Below, one piece after another: positions 55,490-64,000 of a stretch of 64,000 nucleotides of DNA. This DNA is from Rhizophlyctis rosea. Taxonomy: Eukaryota; Chytridiomycota; Chytridiomycetes; Rhizophlyctidales; Rhizophlyctidaceae. Each line of letters opens with the position of its first letter. The first letter of the stretch is position 1. The stretch covers positions 28,615 through 92,614 of the forward strand of contig JADGJC010000151.1 in the NCBI GenBank assembly GCA_027596075.1. The letters are read 5' to 3'. Under the pieces are notes generated by a model. That model was not told the DNA's origin. It searched no databases and saw only the letters and a list, made by a program, of their open reading frames with translations. A program made the position numbers and the translations under genes.

Positions 55490-56647
55490 GGTTGGGTGGA
55501 CTTTGTGGTTTTGTGAAGAGGGGTAGATCTACGAGATCTGGGGTATGAACGATGGTGTTGTCGTTGGCAGGTATTCAAGTAGATCTGATCGTTGTTGAGT
55601 TGATGAGATGAGTTCGGAAAACGGAACACAGAAAGCACGCATCAGTTTTATAGATCGTAACACTTACCACCCACAAGTATGGACAATCACGCAAAACTCC
55701 AAATTCCGCCGTAAAACACTCGGAGGACAAACAAATCGAAATCATCAAAGAATTAGAACGCTCCTTCACCAAGTCGCCCCAAACAAACACGGCCATACAC
55801 GAGATTCGTAAAGGAAGCAAAACAGCATCAAATGACAGGAATCGAACAACGAACATCGGACACGGACCCCAGCGGCCGATTCATAAGAAACCACCCATCC
55901 GCTCAGGCGCTCACACATCAAGGGTCCCACGGCTTGATCCATAGCTCGCAACAAAGGAGGAGGACCCTAAGCCGCTTCATCCATTCCTTTGTTTACTACT
56001 GCGCCACGCGTTAACAAGGAAGGAATCCTCCGACGGGTCCACCCATTGACCATGAATGACTTCAATGGCCCAAGTGCTAATGCAGCTCCCCATCCAAACG
56101 TTCTCAAGAAATGCATAAATGACCATGCTGTGGTAAAGTCCTCTCCAACAAAGTCCTTGTCTATCCGCACACGAGTCGCATGTGAAAACCATCTGATAGC
56201 GTCTTTCATGGCAGAGACCAACGTAAAGGAAGTAAAGGAAATCCAAAAACGTCCATGTAAATGCTCCATTCGCCTACTCCTTGACGATTCATTCGTTGGC
56301 AACAAGCAGACTCCTCTCTGCGTTTTGTTTGTTGATATCTCGTTTTGATGATCATTTAATGGAACAAAATCCCCGAAATCAAGCTCCGCCCGACGAAGCT
56401 CGTGCCAAGACATCATTTCTGAGCAAGTCCGAAGGGTCAAGGTGAACGAAGTCCGATCTTGATATGGTGTGCACCTCCACCTCTTCCCGACCAAGTCTTC
56501 AACCGTGCAACAGCAAAGATTATGCCTTCATACCCACGACATCCGCAACGAAGTCTGATCTCATCTAAATATCCAATCCAATGCAATGTTATTGCGGGAA
56601 AATAATCTACATTATGATACTTGCCCTCATCTAAATAAGGTGCTAAA
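55490..56647. other. intergenic region between GDSL esterase and LYS9 genes
   Basis: A minus-strand frame at 55967-56494 (175 codons; contains RFWISFTSFTLVSAMKDAIR) is open but not recognised, and its frame partner is also open. I do not call it a gene. A TATA-like tttttatag-type sequence is not clear. Confidence 0.35.
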
Positions 56648-58940
56648 TTACAAAATCTCCTCCTCCATGCGGATACCCTCCGCCTCCAACGCATGCAACA
56701 AGGGGTTGACGATCTCGTCATCCATGGGGGCGATGACACCGGTGCGGGTGATCTTACCTAAATGCAAATGTGTCAGCAGCCAGAAATGTTTGGGCTTGCA
56801 TGATGTCAGTTCTTACCATCCAAGATGAGCTGAGTAGCAATACCGCAAGGAACACCGACGGTCGTGGCCATGGCAGAGTCACCGTTTGGCACACCGTACC
56901 ACAGACCGGTGGTGTTGCGCGTTTGCTATGAAACGACGCGGGGTCAATATATTATGTCTTCCAGATTGGAAGCTGGGAAGATGTTATGTTTTACCTTGGT
57001 GCCATCGGCCAATTCGACCTTGAACTTGTGTTGGAGCATGACCATGTCCCGTTCTCCAGGCTTGTATTGGCATTTCTCCTCGAGGGTTGCGCAAAGGGTG
57101 TCGAGGAGGTTGCCCTTCAGGTGGACGGGAGTGGCGGAGAAAAGGCCGAGCCTACAGACATATTATTCAGCTTCCACGTTGGGATAAATCTGGACGCAAT
57201 GACTATCAAAAACATACCATCGAAGACCGTGCAAGACCCGCTCGGCATCATCGCCCGAAAGGCCAGTCTTCTGCAAAACGATCCGCTCCAACTCCCTGCA
57301 GGATAAGATGCATGAGAGACAGCCCAAATCTGTCCAAAAATATTGCAAATGACTTACTCCGCATTGTCGGAAGTGCTGCCAACAGCCTTTGCCAAAACGG
57401 ATTTCTGTGTAGGGTGTTAGCAAATGAAGATAGTCAGGGACAGCACGAGTAATTGTGCGCAACGAACCCATGCAAGTGGTTGAGCGGACTCGGCAAGGAA
57501 GTCCTTTGCGCTGTCGTCAAGAAGTCCAAGGGCAACAAGCGCCTTCACGAATTGTGGGAAACCCTGTGTACGACTCGAATGAGCATACCATGCCGCGCGT
57601 TTCGCACTATATCTGTGGCATTGCCATAAAATCTTCGATGACCTACCTGGTACCGAAGAGTGCCACGGAGGATAGTCTTGCACTCCGGGATCTTGTAGCG
57701 CTTGTCGTACGGGGTGGAGTCACGGTTAGGGTATCCCTCGAAGGCGTAACCGGGGTAGATATAGATAGGTTTTGCGGAGTCCATCAACTTGGGACCGGGA
57801 ATCTCGACGATCTGCTTCAACGGTTTGAACCAGCACTTCCAGCTGCAAAGAACGATGTTCGTATCCCTACCTGTCCGTCACCCCAGTACTTAGCGTCATT
57901 CCTCAAGGCCAACAAAACACCACGGGAACTCCAGCTGAATTTGTATCCAAGTGGGTTGTTCGAGTCTTCGGGAGCGGGCAAACCACCGCAGTAGGAGAGG
58001 AAAGACGTAATCTGATCCATAACTTCAATGTGTGTACATATGTGATGCGCGCAGCTGATTGGTGAATACCTTTCCACCCTGAGCATGGACTTCACTGATG
58101 GTCTTAACAGCGTACAAATGGTCGATTCCTGTTCGTCGATTTCGTCAGCAAGGGATGTAAAAGAATATCTCTTCAAACGTCACTAACCAGGGTCAAGACC
58201 AATCTCGTTCAACACGATGACTCCTGCTTGCTTAGCACTAGTGAAGAGGACGGGCTTCAGTCCATGTGATTCTACAGATGCCCATGTATGCGCAAAACTT
58301 ACGCTTCATCGAAGGCAGACATGGCGGGTGAGACGTATGAAGTGGTGACAACATGCTTCTTGTGCTTGATCGCGGCATCAATGACGCGAGCGTGTTGTGT
58401 GTATGGGATCAAACTGTATGAGCCGGAATAAGTATGGTAACGGCATTCGCTAGTTCAGACGAGCCATTACCTGATGACAAGGTCGTGCGCGGCGACAGCG
58501 GCTTCCAACGCAGCAGGGTCAGATACATCAAGGGAGATGGGATGTGCGCGGGGGTGGCCGTTTGCCAACTTTTGGCTTGGCTCGATGCGACGACTGGCTG
58601 TAAACAAATATTTGTAGGTTGAGTTTATTTTTATCATAGGGACCGTGTCCGTCCGTCCGTTCTCACAAAAATCGCCAGAGCCCGTCTCATTGGAACATAC
58701 ACGAGCGCTAGGCAAGCGCCATCATCCTATCCAAAAGTCTCGCTCTGCACAGCACGTATTGTGCACGGTCGACACCCGTAACTTTGCAGGTCGCAATTAT
58801 CTAACTCCTGCACCAATGTCCCAAGCAATCTCGACGCAGAACATACCAATAGTGACCTCGTTGTCTTCACGACGAAGAAGGTAGTGGAGACAAGGCCCCG
58901 CTACGTATCCGGAACCCAACAAAAGGATTTTCCTGCTCAT
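56648..58940 (-). CDS. LYS9: saccharopine dehydrogenase (NADP+, L-glutamate-forming)
   Basis: The penultimate enzyme of fungal lysine synthesis (alpha-aminoadipate pathway). It condenses alpha-aminoadipate semialdehyde with glutamate, using NADPH, to saccharopine. The ATG at 58940 starts [20 protein letters not shown] with the Rossmann GxGxxxGP turn, then [11 protein letters not shown]. Next come [18 protein letters not shown] (58550-58467) and [24 protein letters not shown] sequence near 58420-58350. The middle exons include [13 protein letters not shown] sequence near 58200 and the Tyr/Trp-rich catalytic-domain region near 57900-57500. The C-terminus is [20 protein letters not shown] then [13 protein letters not shown]. 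There are about eight exons. As in other fungi it is a single-function protein, not fused to lysine-ketoglutarate reductase. Confidence 0.9.
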
Positions 58941-59317
58941 GGTCAAAAAGTAAGACAGGTCAGAAAGGTCAAGTCGGAAGCGTCACCGTTATGGACGCTG
59001 TTTGAGTGAAACGCCCAGCCTTGCGCTCCTAACATACTTGGTCATTTTTAAATGCTTCCAATTACCCTGGGAAAGAAGTGATCTAAACCTCGGGTGTGTG
59101 GGGAAAATAGATCTGCGACAAGGAATGAAGTTCCAGTCACGTCCCAAGACCTTTCATCTCCATCGTGCGATTCGACTGGAGGATGATGGATGTGGGACGG
59201 ACGCCACACGATGGGCTGAACTTGGTTGCTCACGTCAGCAAATATGAAGGGTCTGCAAAACTACAAGGAAAGCAGCACGTCCACTTCTAAAAGTATGCTT
59301 CTTCTACCAAGTACGAC

Positions 59318-60176
59318 ATGACTGAGTACGAAGGACGTTTTATGTTCTACACGGGACCAACAGCTCTTTCTACATCATCCCAGATGCCATCCTCAGCGAC
59401 TGCTGCTGTTATATCGACACCTGCTCAATCCGTAGAGGTCGTGGTGCCTCCATCGTTTCTCGTTTTGTGGACTCCTCTTCGTACTGACAATGCGTATGGA
59501 TTGATGGTACGTTTTGAGTGTTGTTACTTTACCTCCATTCAATTGCCCGATGCATGTGCCTAACGCTCGTCAAAAGTTGACCAGCGGCACGACGGGTCTG
59601 GAATCCACAACTAACTCACATACACGGCGCTTCCACATAGCGGTCGGTTCTCAGCAACCTCGCGACTCATCACTTCCTTCTATACGTGTCACGGACCCCG
59701 CACTGTCTGGATATGTGAACATGTCCGTGCTTCAATGCGTTCAAATACAACATCTGCAGCCATGCAGCCCTCCAGTCCTACTCCTTGAAGATCCGCTTTA
59801 CCAATTTCGCGAACTTGATCGGATCAGAGCAATGACGCTCGCATTCCTTACCGGTGTATCCGCAACAGCGTTTATCAAACCTCCGTTCGCATCTCCTCAA
59901 AGCTGGACCACAATATTTGGAGCTGGATCTGGGTGGCCAGCCCAGAGCGTGGGTAGTGACCGTAGTGTACGTTCTGCTGCCGGCGGTCATGAAAAGCATG
60001 GAGTTAATGAAGATGGGAGGAACAAAGCTGCTACCGCTGGTGAGGAAAGCAAACGTGAAATGGGGGATGCAAAGAGGCAAGATGGGCCTGCCACAGTCGG
60101 GCCAAACGCAGGCACATCATGGACCCATTCCGTTCTACCTGACGATTCCATGGCGCCAGCCATCATAGAGCTGTGA
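59318..60176 (+). CDS. hypothetical two-exon protein
   Basis: Exon 1 is 59318-59506 and exon 2 is 59577-60176, joined by a 70-base GT-AG intron in phase 0, giving 262 residues. I do not recognise a family. The N-terminal half has beta-like segments (VEVVVPPSFLVLWTPL; RRFHIAVGSQQPRD). The middle has LLLEDPLYQFRELDRIRAMT, then a weakly hydrophobic stretch LAFLTGVSATAFIKPPF. The C-terminal 90 residues are Gly/Lys/Glu-rich and probably disordered. A second plus-strand frame overlaps exon 2 (59854-60168), so the 3' part could be read otherwise. The promoter side faces the divergent LYS9 gene 377 bases away. Confidence 0.4.
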
Positions 60177-60430
60177 TATTTTACGTACAGATGCATTGTT
60201 TGTAGAAATAGGTGAATATAAATATGGAAGAATAGCACCAGCAGAACCATATGTAAACTTTCTTATGTTTACCAACAAATAATTTGCTGACGTCAGCAAA
60301 CATCACCATTGTTGGGTCATTCCACGTCAGCGAGATCTTGGATCCCAACAACTCGCAGCCCATCTTCACTTCCGTTCTCACCATCACACTCCCACCCACC
60401 CCCCAATCCCATCTCTCCACCTCATCCACC

Positions 60431-61062
60431 ATGCGCTTCTTCCGCCCCCTCCTCCAAGCCGCCCCAACCAACTCCAAAAAGCTCCTCCAATCCGTCATAG
60501 CCGGCCCCCAAACCCCCCCAAAATTCAAAGAGGCATGTACTCCCTCCTGCCCTCCAGCTAAACCCCCATCACTAATCCCCCCACAGACAACCGGCCTCGT
60601 AGGCCTCGAAGTCCACCACAACGCCCTCCCCCACCTCTCCCAACTCTACACCCGCATCCTCCATTCAGTCTCCAGAATCCCCTCAACATCAGCTTACCGC
60701 CAATCAGTCGAATCCCTCACCCAGCAACGTCTCAATATCGTTCAGGCGGCAGCTAATGCGGAAGAGGCTGAGAAACAGATTAATGCCGGCGTGATTGAGG
60801 AAGTCATCGACCAGGCGGAGGATGAGTTGAAGTTGATTTTGCAGATGAATAAGTATAAGGTTTGTGTTTGTGTTGTTTTTGACGGCGTCGTGGTGTTTGT
60901 TTCTCGAGTTCACAGGGGGGAGTTGGGCCGCAGACGAGGCTTTGACCTAACTAAATACCTACTCACCTTCACCAGGTGTGGGAACCTCTGGAAGAGCCAG
61001 CCCCTCCAGGTCAATGGGCGTACTTTGGGAAGAACGAGCTTGGGCAAGGGCTTGGAGCATGA
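60431..61062 (+). CDS. NADH:ubiquinone oxidoreductase (complex I) subunit NDUFA5 / B13
   Basis: An accessory subunit of the matrix arm of mitochondrial complex I. Exons 60431-60532, 60587-60859 and 60976-61062 give 153 residues. A presequence-like start (MRFFRPLLQAAPTNSKKLLQ) is followed by TTGLVGLEVHHNALPHLSQL. Then come YTRILHSVSRIPSTSAYRQS, VESLTQQRLNIVQAA, NAGVIEEVIDQAEDELKLIL and QMNKYKVWEPLEEPAPPGQW, all in the order of the NDUFA5 family. The first junction KFKE/TTGLVG requires a GC donor (gcatgt at 60533) because no GT donor keeps the frame. The intron is 54 bases and free of stops, so its retention would add 18 residues. A Trp/Tyr-containing tail ending YFGKNELGQGLGA is typical of fungal forms. 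Confidence 0.9.
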
Positions 61063-61810
61063 GGAACGAGCAGGACGTTAGTGGGAGTCATATCCGGGTG
61101 TACATCAACAAATGATATCCAGTTTTCCTACCTTGTTTACCACTTCGTTGAGTCAGTGAACTGTTGAGCATGTCATGCATAATAAGAGCCATGGGGTTCT
61201 AGTTGCCAGGGTGGTTTTTGACGTGGACTATAGATCGACGACATGACTGAACCTATGAGCTGTGATCGTGATTCCTTGGAAAGCAGGCGAACCTTCCACC
61301 ATGCCATCTTTCCAACCACCATCAAAAACACCACACCAATCGACAAGACCCTCTACTCGCAATCGGGTATAAACCCCTCATATTTGCAAAAAGCCAAACC
61401 ACCCCACCACACCCACAAATCCCCGCACTCCCCCTCCCTCCAAAAATAAATAAAAAGAAAAAAGTTGAACCACGGGACGTGAATGTTGGGCGGTTATTTG
61501 GCGAAAATATTATGTACATCGTGCAAAGGAAAGAAAGGAAAGAAAACGTGCAAAGGGAAACAAAAAAGAAGGAAGAAAGTATGTACAGGACGGAAAATCT
61601 GCTTCCATTCCCATATCAACACCTTTTGGTATCATCCGGACAGTGGACGTTGGATTTTTTGCGAGACGTGAGGGCGGTGGTGGTCCTTGACTTTTTGCGT
61701 CCACTGTCGTGGATATGGTTGTGTGAAGGGTATATGTTCAGTAGAATGGCTATTGCGAGAAAAGGAAAACCGATGCTGTTAGCACTCAAGCAACCAAAGA
61801 AAGCCGTATG
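61063..61810. other. convergent intergenic region
   Basis: Region between the 3' ends of the NDUFA5 gene (+) and the disordered-protein gene (-). It is purine-rich on the plus strand at 61450-61580. No gene is supported. Confidence 0.45.
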
Positions 61811-62916
61811 TTACGAAAACATCCAAGGCACACCCACGTTGCGTTCACTCCGCTTGATGCTCCCGAACCCCATCTGCCACCCGCGCAAAATCCTCACGGA
61901 TTCCGGGCTCGCCGACCGCGCCTCAAGCGTCGAGATGGTTTTGTGACGGCGATCCCCGCGGATAGTGCGTGGGGACAGGATCACGGGACGCGGACCGGGC
62001 GGTGGAGTGCGGGCTTCTCTGGTGCGGGTGGGTAAGGCGGGGCATTGGAAGGATGCTGAGGTGGGTGGTGGTGGGGGGCCCATCAGGTTTTCCGGATGGG
62101 TCATGGAGGGCGACTTGCGATGTCCTGTCGATGACCGGCGCTTTTGGGTGGAGGTGTGGATGCATGCTTTTGTTGACTTGTAGGGGAGGGCGGTGTTGCT
62201 CCTGGGCCCTGTCGGTTTGGCTGAGAAGGGGGTTCGTCGCTTAGTAGCGGGTTCCGATTTCTGTACATTGCACATTAGGCGTGAGTGATGTGATATATTG
62301 TTTACGGTGAAAATGATCGCAACCGTACCTGCGCATCTTCAGCTGTACCGTCGAAGGTCTTTCCTGTATCGATGGGAGCGCTCACCAGGATTTCGGGCCC
62401 GATCGGCGACGAACTCATTTTCTGCCCCAAGCCATCCTCAATCTCCATTGGTGAAGCGAAGTCAATGTCGTCACCGTCTTCAGAGAGGTTCGATTTCGAC
62501 AGCTTCAAGCGGATCATGTTCATTTGCTGGTGAGCATCGAGGGAGCGGATGCAGCCATCGAAAGTGTATGCTCTTTTGAACACCCGGGGACGAGGACGAG
62601 TTGATGGTGAGGGTGGAGCGGTGTCCTCGGATTCGGAGTCGGACGAAGGAGTGGAAGGGAAGAGGCTTTTGGTGCTTTTGCTGTCGCACGAGGAAGACAT
62701 TGCCTCGTAGAGTTCGGAGTGTTGCGAGTCCAGCAGCGCAGGAAGACCGCTTGCGCTGCGGTTCAGACCGGTGGAAGGGGTGATTGTCGTAGAGGAAGTG
62801 GTGGAGGAGTGGTCGTCGACGTAGATGTCCGGGTGCGCTGCTGCGGGCCAGGGAGATCTTGAAGGGGCAGGCAGCCTGACGGGGAGGTGCGAGCACGTTG
62901 CGCTGTTGTTTTGCAT
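61811..62916 (-). CDS. intrinsically disordered Ser/Pro-rich protein
   Basis: Exon 1 is 62916-62329 and exon 2 is 62260-61811, joined in phase 0 by a 68-base GT-AG intron, giving 345 residues from MQNNSATCSHLPVRLPAPS. The sequence is low in hydrophobics and rich in Ser, Pro, Thr and Arg. A short more ordered patch reads RVFKRAYTFDGCIRSLDAHQ then MNMIRLKLSKSNL, followed by an acidic stretch (SEDGDDIDFASPMEIEDGLG). Exon 2 has repeated SP/TP sites (RKSPSMTHPE, ARTPPPGPRP, SASPESVR) that could be phosphorylated by proline-directed kinases. No domain is recognised. Upstream in the same frame there are more codons, but a likely splice acceptor and the ATG at 62916 favour this start. Confidence 0.5.
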
Positions 62917-63925
62917 TTTCGACGGGTGGGAGGAGACTTGGAACCTGTGAGTAGATCGCAATGAGTTGCAGTCCTTTGTTGCGGGTGTCCAGCGCGGATG
63001 AACATAGATCGGGCCCGGACTGTGGGTCAACAAGTGAGATGGTGCACTTACCACTTGACACCTGCACGGGGGAAGGAGTGAGAATTGCTGGTTCGTTCAC
63101 GAGAGGGAGGAGAGGGAGGAACAGCGCAGGAGGGAAGGACCGAGTGGTACGACGCGTTGAAGGAAGGAGATGGGAGCTACTCCTTGCCTTTTCATAGGTC
63201 GAGTAGGACTTCGGACGAGTGTGGTGACAACACAGCAGACAAGGAGGAGTCCGAAACGAGAGACTGAAAGTAAGACTCCTTCCAATCTGGATGAAAACCC
63301 AGCAGCACCACCACCCAAGTGCATTCACCCGGACAAGGAGTGTGTCTGCACTCGGCTGGAATCACGGAGGCTTGTATGACAGTTGGATTAGGTCAGATTT
63401 GCTAAGGCGATGTGAACAACATTGGCCCGGATGGCATGGAGGCAGGGGTTGTGTCGCGCCAGGGTTCAAGGGTCTTGTATACTAAATTGCATGCTTGGAA
63501 TCAAGGTATGTATAGTACCTGCGATAATTGTGTGCCAAAACTGAATGGACAAGAACAAAAAACGCGCCAATACTTTAAATATAAAGATGATAGTATCCAA
63601 CCGCTCAAACTTCATTCACATGGAAGACAAACATTAACACAGATCATGACATACCCCACATTGATTTCGAGATCACCTTCAAACTTGACAGAGAAATCTT
63701 CAAATCCTATCAAGAATCTGCTACACAAATCCTGGTTGAACTGATAAGACAACATCCTACCTACCAATCTACTGTTTACATCTATCCTCCATTCTGAACT
63801 ATTCACTTACATGACCAACAAAAGAACACACTGGCACCAAAGCCAAAAAAAACAATCGTCTAACTAAACATGCGCTGCCTACCAAAAACTACCAGCTCCT
63901 AACGCCCCGCCCCCCTCTCAACAAC
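62917..63925. other. upstream region of the disordered-protein gene and intergenic sequence
   Basis: It may contain a 5' UTR intron of the disordered-protein gene near 62940-63060. The part from 63380 on is A/T-rich with no coding signal. Confidence 0.4.
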
Positions 63926-64000
63926 CTAAACCCTCAGCGACAAAGCCGCAACCTCCCCGCCACCACAGACAGTCGCAGGCGGGACCCGAGCAACAGCCAG
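63926..64000 (-). CDS. 3' end of a gene cut by the window edge, product unknown
   Basis: The last 24 codons of a minus-strand frame read PPATVCGGGEVAALSLRV before a TAG at 63926-63928. The Cys-Gly-Gly-Gly ending faintly resembles the C-terminal glycine loop of thiolases, but this is too short for assignment. The A-rich sequence downstream on the minus strand suits a 3' UTR. Confidence 0.3.
   Translation of the reverse strand: MAVARVPPATVCGGGEVAALSLRV

Noticed and set aside
55967..56494. 175-codon minus-strand frame as a gene
   Set aside because: No recognisable motif, and the neighbouring minus frame is equally open; coding status cannot be supported.

Overview
The window looks like nuclear DNA of a filamentous or zoosporic fungus, most likely a cellulose-degrading chytrid (inference; Rhizophlyctis-like soil chytrids fit). 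Genes carry many short GT-AG introns. There is a monofunctional fungal saccharopine dehydrogenase (lysine by the alpha-aminoadipate route), a CBM1-bearing lytic polysaccharide monooxygenase, a TMEM199/Vma12 homologue, and a mitochondrial RF2-type release factor. The RF2-type factor suits a mitochondrion that still uses UGA as stop, as in chytrids with the UAG-Leu code.

Layout. 0.6-2.9 kb: mitochondrial-type CDF metal transporter (-). 4.5-6.1 kb: four-finger C2H2 factor (+). 7.8-10.2 kb: secreted AA9-Cip1-CBM1 fusion (+). 11-12.7 kb: polytopic membrane protein with an apparent in-frame stop (+). 13.2-15.0 kb: MFS permease of the Dal5/Tna1 type (-). 16.4-17.4 kb: alkaline ceramidase (-). 18.9-22.1 kb: ASH1-like H3K36 methyltransferase (-). 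22.6-28.4 kb: DHX29-like DEAH helicase (+). 28.7-30.0 kb: mitochondrial ribosomal protein mL44 (-). 30.3-31.1 kb: Vma12/TMEM199 (+). 31.2-33.0 kb: mitochondrial RF2 (-). 33.2-33.9 kb: DUF7719-type membrane protein (+). 34.4-35.5 kb: Sft2 (+). 36.8-37.5 kb: small IQ-motif protein (+).

From about 37.5 to 54.5 kb the character changes to sparse, broken and repeat-bearing sequence. It holds a frameshifted, C-terminally truncated 3-ketoacyl-CoA thiolase joined to a broken TM/SH3-type gene, and a truncated PAP2/IPC-synthase-like gene. An apparently intact RGS-Smr fusion gene and pieces of a DOT1-like methyltransferase also lie here. Three copies of a dispersed repeat sit among them; its hairpins are kept by compensatory changes between copies. 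This region reads as a decaying, repeat-hosting compartment.

From 54.5 kb normal genes resume: a secreted GDSL esterase (-), saccharopine dehydrogenase LYS9 (-), an unrecognised two-exon gene (+), complex I subunit NDUFA5 with a likely GC-AG intron (+), a disordered two-exon protein (-), and the 3' end of one more minus-strand gene at the right edge.

Functionally there are two themes. One is plant-cell-wall attack: the oxidative plus Cip1-type lyase-like enzyme and the GDSL esterase. The other is mitochondrial gene expression and respiration: mL44, RF2, NDUFA5 and the CDF transporter. Two histone lysine methyltransferase loci (ASH1-like and DOT1-like) are also present.
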